The translations under genes were made by a program, and so were the position numbers. The notes beneath the pieces are model-generated. The model saw only the letters and a program-made list of their open reading frames with translations. It had not been told where the DNA came from and did not search any database. Shown here piece after piece: positions 53,385-61,101 of a stretch of 64,000 nt of DNA. The DNA comes from an uncultured Eubacteriales bacterium. GTDB lineage: Bacteria > Bacillota > Clostridia > Lachnospirales > Lachnospiraceae. Every line of letters begins with the position of its first letter. Within the stretch, counting starts at the first letter, position 1. Where the stretch lies: the NCBI GenBank assembly GCA_900545175.1, contig UQYF01000006.1, positions 1 to 64,000 on the forward strand. The letters are read 5' to 3'.

Positions 53385-54155
53385 TTACTCTTTCATTGAT
53401 GTGACAACATCCGAAATCCTAGTTACTATATCCTCTATATCCTTATTGACAGATGAACTCTTCTCTGAAAGCTTCCCAACTTCGCTTGCAACAACGGCAA
53501 AGCCAGCGCCCATATCACCTGCTCTTGCAGCCTCTATGCTGGCATTGAGTGCTAATATCTTCTGCTTACTCTGGATTCCTCTTAGCTCGCCCGTTTTCTT
53601 CTTAATCTCTCCGACAAGCTGGTTAGCTTCATTGATTCCATCTGTAAGACTGCCTATAATATTACCGTTCATCTTCTTTGCATACTCGGCATTGATAAAA
53701 TTATTGAGCACCTGTCCGAGCAATGTCGCTGAAGCATTGATTGATTCCTCGGTGCGGACATTTACTCTCTTGAGGGCCTCTATGTACTTATCCTCATTAA
53801 TACCAAGTTCCTTTGCAACATTGCGGAATTTCTGTTCATCAGGATGTTCCGGAAGAACCTGTCCACCGATTACCGAACCAACCTTCTGTCCATCAACAAC
53901 AAGGTCAATTCCAAAATCAATTAATCCTGCATGACAGTGATAAACGCCTTTACCTTCCCTGTCACACTTCTCACATCTTTTGCGACCTTCTCCACTTCCC
54001 CTTGTAAGCTTAATACAGAAATCTGTAAAATTATAGCACTTTGAAATGTATTTTCCATCTGTGCCAACTGCCACTGTCGCAAGTCCCGTCGCCTTTGCCC
54101 AGTTATTCATGATTTCCTCAAAGCTATTCATGTCAGCAAATTCTCTAATTTCCAT
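53385..54155 (-). CDS. Soluble PocR-domain mini-chemoreceptor
   Basis: Residues about 10-165 are a PocR sensor domain (CYNFTDFCIKLTRGS, RCEKCDREGKGVYHCHAG; conserved cysteines) that in other proteins binds small organics such as diols. Residues about 170-256 are a short MCP signalling hairpin with the conserved tip (KILALNASIEAARAGDMGAG and FAVVASEVGKLSEKS). There is no membrane segment and the coiled coil is far shorter than in normal receptors. It may signal from the cytoplasm to CheA or act as an adaptor. AGGAGG precedes the ATG. It is a single-gene unit with its own extended -10 and terminator. Confidence 0.87.
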   Translation of the reverse strand: MEIREFADMNSFEEIMNNWAKATGLATVAVGTDGKYISKCYNFTDFCIKLTRGSGEGRKRCEKCDREGKGVYHCHAGLIDFGIDLVVDGQKVGSVIGGQVLPEHPDEQKFRNVAKELGINEDKYIEALKRVNVRTEESINASATLLGQVLNNFINAEYAKKMNGNIIGSLTDGINEANQLVGEIKKKTGELRGIQSKQKILALNASIEAARAGDMGAGFAVVASEVGKLSEKSSSVNKDIEDIVTRISDVVTSMKE

Positions 54156-54248
54156 ACGCTGCCTCCTGTTCCTTCATTTTGAACATACTTTTTAATTTTT
54201 TCCTTCATAATTAAATATTTTTGTGTTTTGTTTTTATTTGATTGTACA

Positions 54249-54257
54249 ATTATACCA
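54249..54257 (-). promoter_or_regulatory. Extended -10 promoter of the PocR-MCP gene
   Basis: On minus TG-G-TATAAT (54257-54249). The -35 position is only TTTAAA. The leader is about 90 bases. Confidence 0.6.
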
Positions 54258-54308
54258 TATTTTTTCGAAAATTTAAATATTTTTATTGCACATTTTATGT
54301 TTTTTTGT

Positions 54309-54348
54309 AAAAAAACGCCACATAGAACTTTTAATGTCCTATATGGCG
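54309..54348 (-). terminator. Intrinsic terminator after the FeoB-associated gene / opp operon
   Basis: On minus CGCCATATAGGAC pairs over 13 positions with GTTCTATGTGGCG (two G-U), then TTTTTTT. It lies 38 bases past the stop of the 46-residue gene. Confidence 0.92.
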
Positions 54349-54386
54349 ATTCTTCTGTATCTCTTCTTATTCCGGCAGTCATAAAA

Positions 54387-54527
54387 TCAATGGCTGCAAT
54401 GTCCTTTGCATTTACTGCAATCTCCACCACACGCAACAGATTTTCCTGCCTTTTTATCTTTAACCATTCCGTGGATAATAAGTCCGACAACCGCTGTAAG
54501 TACTGCTGCTACTATCACTGTACCCAT
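54387..54527 (-). CDS. FeoB-associated cysteine-rich membrane protein (46 residues)
   Basis: This short gene begins at an ATG with GGAGG 9 bases upstream and reads MGTVIVAAVLTAVVG..., one N-terminal membrane helix (about 3-20), a basic segment (MVKDKKAGKS) and a cysteine cluster ending CGGDCSKCKGHCSH. This matches the small FeoB-associated Cys-rich proteins of Firmicutes thought to aid ferrous iron uptake. No feoA or feoB is present in the window, so the gene is an orphan here. It has a promoter overlapped by a palindromic operator (54552-54583) and its own terminator. Confidence 0.85.
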   Translation of the reverse strand: MGTVIVAAVLTAVVGLIIHGMVKDKKAGKSVACGGDCSKCKGHCSH

Positions 54528-54551
54528 ATCCTGTTACCTCCGTTTCTGTAT

Positions 54552-54583
54552 GTTAGTTTATTCTAACTCGCAGAAAATGTCAA
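54552..54583 (-). promoter_or_regulatory. Promoter with overlapping GTTAG-N6-CTAAC operator
   Basis: On minus TTGACA (54583-54578), 17-base spacer, TAAACT (54560-54555). The palindrome GTTAGAATAAACTAAC (54567-54552) covers the -10. The same motif (14 of 16) is at 25663-25678. Occupancy would block RNA polymerase, as iron-bound DtxR/IdeR-type repressors do. Confidence 0.7.
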
Positions 54584-54608
54584 TAGATTTCATAGTTTTT
54601 TTATATCT

Positions 54609-55049
54609 TTACAGTGAATACCAGTACATTACAAGCACCACACTTATAATAAGAAACAGTATTCCTATTACAAGCGTTGAATACATCGGTTTGCTTTTTC
54701 TTTTATCCATCTTATCCTGCTTATAATCGTAATAACTGTTCCTGCTGTTATCAAGACCCATTCCCGGAATTATTGCATGTGCACCCTTCCTGAATGCATA
54801 GGCAAATATGTCGAAAAAGCCTGTCGTAGAAATCCACATCAATATTCCAAAGCATATATATATCATTGCTGTGATGGAAAAACCGTCACACACAGCCTTA
54901 GCTCTGTCCGCCGGCATGGTGTCGGCATCAAATGCACCTCTAAATCCCATAAATGCAAGTGACAGAGCCAATGCTATCACAATCTGTACAAGATACTTTA
55001 TCCAGTTGTTCTTCAAAAAAGCAACAAATTTTTTACGAACATCTGCCAT
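54609..55049 (-). CDS. Small membrane protein, DUF3899-like
   Basis: The 146-residue protein has three or four membrane segments (about 17-35, 57-80, 122-142) and the GFFDIFAYAFRKG motif of DUF3899-like proteins. Function is unknown. Its ATG overlaps the OppF stop by one base (TAATG), so it is the last gene of the opp operon and may help assemble or tune the transporter. Confidence 0.7.
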   Translation of the reverse strand: MADVRKKFVAFLKNNWIKYLVQIVIALALSLAFMGFRGAFDADTMPADRAKAVCDGFSITAMIYICFGILMWISTTGFFDIFAYAFRKGAHAIIPGMGLDNSRNSYYDYKQDKMDKRKSKPMYSTLVIGILFLIISVVLVMYWYSL

Positions 55050-56152
55050 TATTTCTTAAGCTCCAGCTGATATCTGTCGAACTCTTCCTGATTGCAGTGA
55101 ACGAAATGTCCCGGTACAACCTCTCTGAGTGTCGGCTGCTCCTTAGTGTAATCATGGTCGCGTAGAGGAACATATGTTATTCTCTTACGCTGCTTCTCAT
55201 AGTCAGGATCCGGCATAGGGATAGCTGAGAGAAGTGACCTTGTATACGGATGAAGCGGATGTGCAAACAGCTCATCGGAGGTTGCAAGTTCAACAAGCTT
55301 ACCAAAATACATAACACCGATTCTGTCGGAGAAATACTTTACGACTGACAAATCATGTGCAATGAATAAAACAGTAAGTCCCATTTTATGGCGGAGATCA
55401 TCAAGAAGGTTGATAACCTGTGCCTGAATGGATACGTCAAGCGCACTGACAGGCTCATCTGCTATGATAAGCTCCGGATTCATAATTACGGCTCTTGCGA
55501 CACCGATACGCTGTCTCTGACCACCTGAGAACTCATGAGGATATCTTCCGGCATGCTCTCTTACAAGACCAACCATCTCAAGAACCTCATACACCTTCTC
55601 ATCAATCTTCTTCTTATCCTTCTCACCACGGATAACTAGTCCTTCGGCAATAATCTGTCCGACCGTCATACGCGGGTCAAGAGAAGCAATAGGATCCTGG
55701 AAAATCATCTGAATCTCAGTGTTGAACTTCTGTCTCTTATGATCCGCTCTTGCTGACTTAATCTCTGCACGCTGCTTATCAATGTATTCCTTAAGCTCAC
55801 TCTTTTTCTTTGTGAGCTCCGCCTTCTTTTCATTTTCACTGAGAGCAGACTTCTTAATTACTTCTACGTTAGTCTTATACTGTTCCTGTGCTGCCTCGAT
55901 ATTATTCTTATATGAAAGAGTTCCGGCAGCAATTCTCTTTCCCTTAAAATATATATTACCTGATGTAATATTGTAGAGCTTGATGATTGAACGTCCTGTG
56001 GTAGTCTTACCACAGCCTGACTCACCTACAAGACCGAATACTTCACCCTTTTTAATGTCGAAGCTGACATCATCAACAGCTTTATTAATCTTAAAATACT
56101 GGCAAAGGTGCTCTACTCGCAATAATACTTCTTCATTTTCATTATTCGGCAT
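55049..56152 (-). CDS. oppF: Oligopeptide ABC transporter ATP-binding protein OppF with coiled-coil insert
   Basis: The 367-residue ATPase has Walker A GESGCGKT (43-50), Q-loop FQDP (Q151), signature FSGGQRQR, Walker B LIIADEPVSALD and H-loop FIAHDLS. About 65 Lys/Glu-rich residues (roughly 76-140) are inserted between Walker A and the Q-loop and look like a helical hairpin; ordinary OppF lacks this. It overlaps the end of oppD by 11 bases. The C-terminal YTRSLLSAIP segment is standard. Confidence 0.92.
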   Translation of the reverse strand: MPNNENEEVLLRVEHLCQYFKINKAVDDVSFDIKKGEVFGLVGESGCGKTTTGRSIIKLYNITSGNIYFKGKRIAAGTLSYKNNIEAAQEQYKTNVEVIKKSALSENEKKAELTKKKSELKEYIDKQRAEIKSARADHKRQKFNTEIQMIFQDPIASLDPRMTVGQIIAEGLVIRGEKDKKKIDEKVYEVLEMVGLVREHAGRYPHEFSGGQRQRIGVARAVIMNPELIIADEPVSALDVSIQAQVINLLDDLRHKMGLTVLFIAHDLSVVKYFSDRIGVMYFGKLVELATSDELFAHPLHPYTRSLLSAIPMPDPDYEKQRKRITYVPLRDHDYTKEQPTLREVVPGHFVHCNQEEFDRYQLELKK

Positions 56153-58313
56153 TTACGGCACCTCCCTTTGACTTCATTCTGGCAATACGCTCCGTGATAA
56201 TCTTAGGAAGCTCAACCTTAGGAGCATCCGGATGAAGGAGCCATGTTGCCGCATAGTGTGTATCGCTTATCTTGAACATTGGCGGCTGCATCTCAAAATC
56301 AATCTGAAGTGCATACTTGTTACGATCTGCGAACGCATCACCAACCGGCGGATAAATCATATTCGGAGGTGTACCAGGAATAGCTTCTAGCTTCTCGTTG
56401 GTATCTACATCAGGCATAGCTGAGAGTAATGCCCATGTATAAGGATGTGCAGGTGAATAGAATACATCCTGACATGTACCTGTCTCAACAATCTTACCTG
56501 CATACATAACTGCGATTCTGTCTGCCATGTTGGCAACTACACCGAGGTCATGTGTTATGAATATGATTGAAAGGTTACGATCCTTCTTAATCTTGTTGAT
56601 AAGCTCAAGAATCTGTGCCTGAATTGTAACATCAAGAGCTGTTGTAGGCTCATCACAGATAAGGATATCAGGGTCTGCTGCAAGAGCTATGGCGATAACG
56701 ATACGCTGTCTCATACCACCGGAGAACTCGAACGGATACTGCTTGTATCTCTTTCTTACATCCGGGATACCTACCTCTTCCATAAGCTTAAGTGCTTTAT
56801 ATTTAGCCATTGCCTTTGTAACCTTCATGACAACGCCTGAAGCATTGTTCTTGAAGAACTTTATAAGCTCGCTTGTCTCATTCTCATAATTTCTTGACGC
56901 AGCATTTTCAAGAACTTCGTTGTAATGATTTATAAGCCTGTCTATAAGGTCCACAATATTGTCCTGAACAAGATCAAGGTCTACAGCTGTAGAAGGAGCA
57001 ACCTTCCATGAAGGTGTCTTTCCCTTTGCAACAAGCTTATCATACTTAGCCGACTGCTTCTCATGGTTCTTAGCAGCAGTCTCATTCTTATGAATACCTG
57101 TAAAATATGAATTGATAAGAATCTTTAATGTATTTCCGAATGTGTATGCAACACTGTCCTTGTGAATCTCAAGTCTGTCAATTGATGCATCGACAGCCTT
57201 AGCCATAATCTCAGCAGCGTCAAGACATACCTTCTTATCTTCAAGCTTGTCTGCCTCAAAGACTGCCTTCTGCTGTGCAACAACTTCCAGTGCCTCCTTC
57301 TTAAGCTCATTGTACTTCTGTGCATTGTACTTAAGCGCACCGGCAGCACACTCACGGAACTTGTTGATGAAATGCTCATCAGCATAATTTCTTAAGAAGT
57401 CATTAAGTTCACTTACACTCTTTGATGGAAGCGGCTCATTTGCAAAAGTGATATAGTAACCCATACTGAAGAAGTCCGGCTCATCCTTGCCAACGACCGC
57501 TTCAAGTATCTTATCCATATCCTGAAGGATACGTGGAACCTCTTTATAATTCCTGCTCTTTATCTCTTGACCTGAAACACTCTTAAGCTCATCAATAAGC
57601 TTCTTAAGCTTTTCCGCATCAGTGCCATTTACAACCCAGTCATTAAAAGAATCCCCTGCAAGACGCATCACTTCCTTTAATGTGTACTTCTCATCTTCAA
57701 AAGCATTCTTCTCAATATAGAAAAGAATATCCTTTATCTCATCATGTGCCTCAAGAGCTGCCTCATGAGCTACATTATAAGCCTGCTCAAGCTCAATATG
57801 CTTAAATTCAAACTTGTCGAAATTCTTGCAAAGCTGTCTTAACTCCTCTGCCTTCACAGAATCTCCGGCTGCCTCTGCCTCAACCATAGCATCGGATAAA
57901 AGTGCAAGTGTGTCATTAAACGCCTTACGGCTGGACTTCTGACGCGCCTTGCCCTTTAAAAGCATGGCCTCAGTAAGCTGCTTACCGATACGCATGATAG
58001 GATTAAGCGATGACAATGGGTCCTGAAAGATCATTGCAATCTTATCACCACGGACATGATAGAATTCATCCTCCGATATACGAAGAAGATCCATGCCATC
58101 ATATATTATAGAACCACTCTCTACGATAGAGTTACCTGCAAGAATACCAAGTATAGCCTTGCTGGTTACTGACTTACCTGAGCCGGACTCGCCAACGATT
58201 GCCAGAGTCTCGCCTTTATTCAGGTCAAAGCTTATATTGCGAACTGCCTGTACCTTTCCCGCCGGAGTACGGAAGGAAATGACAAGATTATTAACCGATA
58301 ACTTTTTTTCCAT
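56142..58313 (-). CDS. oppD: Oligopeptide ABC transporter ATP-binding protein OppD with ~370-residue insert
   Basis: At 723 residues this is twice the usual OppD length. Walker A GESGSGKS (41-48) and Q-loop FQDP (Q97) are normal, but the signature FSGGMRQR begins only at about 530 instead of about 160. The extra region (about 125-505) is helical and acidic/basic, without Cys-rich or known domains. After it the protein resumes with EEVGIPDVRKRYKQYPFEFSGG, Walker B LICDEPTTALD, H-loop FITHDLG and the OppD C-terminal segment. The insert sits in the helical subdomain that faces the permease. It is an intact frame with ribosome binding site, so not a misassembly sign in itself. Confidence 0.93.
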   Translation of the reverse strand: MEKKLSVNNLVISFRTPAGKVQAVRNISFDLNKGETLAIVGESGSGKSVTSKAILGILAGNSIVESGSIIYDGMDLLRISEDEFYHVRGDKIAMIFQDPLSSLNPIMRIGKQLTEAMLLKGKARQKSSRKAFNDTLALLSDAMVEAEAAGDSVKAEELRQLCKNFDKFEFKHIELEQAYNVAHEAALEAHDEIKDILFYIEKNAFEDEKYTLKEVMRLAGDSFNDWVVNGTDAEKLKKLIDELKSVSGQEIKSRNYKEVPRILQDMDKILEAVVGKDEPDFFSMGYYITFANEPLPSKSVSELNDFLRNYADEHFINKFRECAAGALKYNAQKYNELKKEALEVVAQQKAVFEADKLEDKKVCLDAAEIMAKAVDASIDRLEIHKDSVAYTFGNTLKILINSYFTGIHKNETAAKNHEKQSAKYDKLVAKGKTPSWKVAPSTAVDLDLVQDNIVDLIDRLINHYNEVLENAASRNYENETSELIKFFKNNASGVVMKVTKAMAKYKALKLMEEVGIPDVRKRYKQYPFEFSGGMRQRIVIAIALAADPDILICDEPTTALDVTIQAQILELINKIKKDRNLSIIFITHDLGVVANMADRIAVMYAGKIVETGTCQDVFYSPAHPYTWALLSAMPDVDTNEKLEAIPGTPPNMIYPPVGDAFADRNKYALQIDFEMQPPMFKISDTHYAATWLLHPDAPKVELPKIITERIARMKSKGGAVNAE

Positions 58314-58320
58314 TTTTGTA

Positions 58321-59859
58321 TTACTCCTCCGTTCCTCTTAAGGATGGGTTAAATGCATCTCGAAGACCATTTCCGAACAGGTTGAACGAAATCATGAGTA
58401 AGGAAATGACTACCGCAGGGAAGAATAATATGTGCGGATAAGTTGAAAGAAGCGGCTTACCTGCTGATAACATACTTCCGAGTGATGACATTGTTGCAGA
58501 GTCAAGATTAACGATACCTAAGTATGTCATGTTGGACTCGCTGAATATTACATTAGGAATCATAAGGATAGAACCTGTTATGATTGTACCTAATGCGTTA
58601 GGGAATATATGCTTGAACATAAGTCTTGAATCTCTTGCGCCAAGTGTACGTGCCGCAAGAATATATTCCTGATTCTTAAATCTGTAAAACTGCATACGCA
58701 CACGGCTTGCCATGCCAATCCAGCCTGTGAGTACGAATGCAAACAGGAAGGATATGACAACACCGACCTTGCTTGCAAGATGAAGCTGGAAAAGTGTTAC
58801 AACTACTACAAAAGGAACACCGTTTAAAATATCTGATATACGCTCCATTACAAGGTCAATCACACCACCGTAGTAACCTTCAATGGCACCATATACAGCA
58901 CCAAGGAAAAGGTTGATTGAAGATACACCAAGCGCAAGTAAGATCGAGAATCTTACAGCCTTGGCAAGTCTTGTAAGAATATCCTGACCATAAGCATTAG
59001 TTCCAAAGAGGAATGATGGTTCATGACCATATCTGTACTGGAAATATGTGTATGCGAATACACGAACCTGATATGACTTTGCAGTGGATGTACCGCCTAC
59101 AACAGCATAACGGTATGAACCGTCATCGCCTTCAATTCGGATACTGTCATAATCATCTGCACCCTTTGTCTTATATATCTCTGTAAAATTTCCATTCTTG
59201 TCAAGCTTAGGCTGACCCTTATTAGTACACTGATACCAGATATTTGCATCATTCTTAAGTGTTGCCACCTTCAATGATGAAGTATCAACAGCCGGATATA
59301 TTACCTGTACGCCTGTCTCATTCTGCCACTTCTGTATACTTTCATAATCTGCAGCAGAAAGTGTGAGATAAATCATACCATTCTTAAGATATGAGTCTGT
59401 TCTTACTTTATAATAAACTGCATTGCCATTAGCTTCATCTGCGTATGATGAGTACACTTCCTTGGTAGGATTGTGTCCTGTCTCAACAGCAATAGCTTCT
59501 CTTCTTAGATAATCGCCCTCTGAGAGAGTCTCATCAGAGCAGCCATCCCAGCCGGCCCATGCAAAGAGATGGCTCTTTGGAAGAAGCTTGCTATACTGCA
59601 GATATGTTGTATCGGTAGCTGCCTTTGTATAATTATTCTCGCAGAAAACCGGAATAAAAATTGCAAAAAGCACAAGTACAAGAATAATATAAGCTGCTAC
59701 AACAGAACTCTTATTTTTTGCGAATCTTCTCATCGCATCCTTAAAATATCCTACAGGCTTAGTCTCAAGTCTCTTATCATGTATAGATTCATCTCTTTTA
59801 TAGAATTCGAATTTCTCCTTAGGGATATTCGTGTAATCTGTGTTCTTATTTTTAGCCAT
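58321..59859 (-). CDS. oppC: Oligopeptide ABC transporter permease OppC with large extracellular insert
   Basis: The 512-residue permease has an N-terminal cytoplasmic tail, one membrane segment at about 50-72, then some 210 extra residues (about 80-290) that would lie outside the cell, before the standard permease core (FLFGTNAYGQDILTRLAKAVR, five more segments, EAA-like loop AARTLGARDSRLMFKHIFPN). Ordinary OppC is about 300 residues. The insert may contact the enlarged OppA. It is one base from oppB. Confidence 0.92.
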   Translation of the reverse strand: MAKNKNTDYTNIPKEKFEFYKRDESIHDKRLETKPVGYFKDAMRRFAKNKSSVVAAYIILVLVLFAIFIPVFCENNYTKAATDTTYLQYSKLLPKSHLFAWAGWDGCSDETLSEGDYLRREAIAVETGHNPTKEVYSSYADEANGNAVYYKVRTDSYLKNGMIYLTLSAADYESIQKWQNETGVQVIYPAVDTSSLKVATLKNDANIWYQCTNKGQPKLDKNGNFTEIYKTKGADDYDSIRIEGDDGSYRYAVVGGTSTAKSYQVRVFAYTYFQYRYGHEPSFLFGTNAYGQDILTRLAKAVRFSILLALGVSSINLFLGAVYGAIEGYYGGVIDLVMERISDILNGVPFVVVVTLFQLHLASKVGVVISFLFAFVLTGWIGMASRVRMQFYRFKNQEYILAARTLGARDSRLMFKHIFPNALGTIITGSILMIPNVIFSESNMTYLGIVNLDSATMSSLGSMLSAGKPLLSTYPHILFFPAVVISLLMISFNLFGNGLRDAFNPSLRGTEE

Positions 59860-59860
59860 C

Positions 59861-60817
59861 TTAACGCTCCCCCATTCTGATTCTCGGATCTACGATACCA
59901 TAACTGATATCTACAACGATTCCGGCAACAAGCCCTATCATGGTATAAAATACTGTGAGCAGCATGAAAAAGTTGTAATCTCTGCCTGTAATAGAATTGA
60001 GGAAGAGCTGTCCAACACCCGGAACACCGAAAATCTGCTCAATGATAAGTGATCCACTCATGATTCCGACAAACTCACCAAGAATCATAGGGAATATAGG
60101 CACCATGGAATTACGCATCGCATGACGGATGGTTGCCTGTGAGCGGGTAAGTCCCTTAGTTCTTGCAAGTAACATAAAGTCGCTTGTAAGCACCTCTGAA
60201 AGCTCCGCTCTTGTATATCTTGCAAAGCCTGCTATACTTCCGAAGCTTAGTGAAAGAATCGCCGGAACAGCCGACCTTAACATTGACGGTGAGAACCAGT
60301 CTGTTCCTGCCTTAAGCTGAAGAGGGAAGAGCTTAAGCTTGAAGCATAAGATATACTGTACAAGGAAAGCAAATACAAATGCAGGCACTGAGATGAATAC
60401 CATAACAAGAGTCGATATGAGGTAATCCTGCCATTTATTTTTCTTGAGAGCCGCATATATTCCAAGCAGAAGACCTACGGGAATACTTATAAGAATGGAA
60501 CAAATATTAACCATAAGTGTAGCCGGAAGCTTAGATACGAACACAGTCCATACATCCTGCATGCGATATAAGGACTCACTCATACCCCAGTCTCCACCAA
60601 TGATACTTCTCTTTAAGAATATACCATACTGCACTAATATAGGCTTATTATAACCCATAATCTCACGTCTCTGGGCAACGAGTGCCGCATCCTTACCGAA
60701 CTGCTCCGCATCTATGTTAGGGAGCATCTTTATAAGTACAAAGCTCATCGTCATGATTGTAAAAAGCACAAAGAACATGAGTGCAATACGCTTTATTACA
60801 TACTTTACCATATACAT
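59861..60817 (-). CDS. oppB: Oligopeptide ABC transporter permease OppB
   Basis: The 318-residue permease has six membrane segments and the EAA-like loop (ARTKGLTRSQATIRHAMRNS); the C-terminal SYGIVDPRIR is typical of OppB. Unlike the other subunits its length is normal. GGAGG lies 11 bases before the ATG. It begins the permease/ATPase part of the operon, after an attenuator-like hairpin behind oppA. Confidence 0.94.
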   Translation of the reverse strand: MYMVKYVIKRIALMFFVLFTIMTMSFVLIKMLPNIDAEQFGKDAALVAQRREIMGYNKPILVQYGIFLKRSIIGGDWGMSESLYRMQDVWTVFVSKLPATLMVNICSILISIPVGLLLGIYAALKKNKWQDYLISTLVMVFISVPAFVFAFLVQYILCFKLKLFPLQLKAGTDWFSPSMLRSAVPAILSLSFGSIAGFARYTRAELSEVLTSDFMLLARTKGLTRSQATIRHAMRNSMVPIFPMILGEFVGIMSGSLIIEQIFGVPGVGQLFLNSITGRDYNFFMLLTVFYTMIGLVAGIVVDISYGIVDPRIRMGER

Positions 60818-60970
60818 AAAAAATTCAACCTCCGTATTTTATTTGTATTCATGCAGCTTTCTTAAATCGGAAACCGCTTATATGATATCCAATACATTCT
60901 TGCTTATGAAAGCGGGATTTACAAAAGCTGTACAAACGCAAAAAGCGATGAAAAAAACTGCTTAGATAAT

Positions 60971-61018
60971 AAAAATCCTTCAAAGGGGGCACATAAAATG
61001 CCCCCTCCGAGCGGATTT
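60971..61018 (-). terminator. Attenuator-type terminator between oppA and oppB
   Basis: On minus GGGGGCA-TTTTATG-TGCCCCC is nested in an outer AAATCC/GGATTT stem and followed by TTTTTATT. Partial readthrough would give OppA in excess of the membrane subunits. The rest of 60818-61101 shows nothing further. Confidence 0.85.
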
Positions 61019-61101
61019 ATAATCCTTAACGGATTAACATTGATTGCTTTTTGTTTCCCAATAATCAATCAGTATTGCCTATTCTGACCGAAGCCCGAAT
61101 A

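Noticed and set aside
54128..54490. 120-residue minus-strand frame
   Set aside because: Runs through the terminator at 54309-54348 and overlaps the 46-residue FeoB-associated gene, which has the better start and family match.
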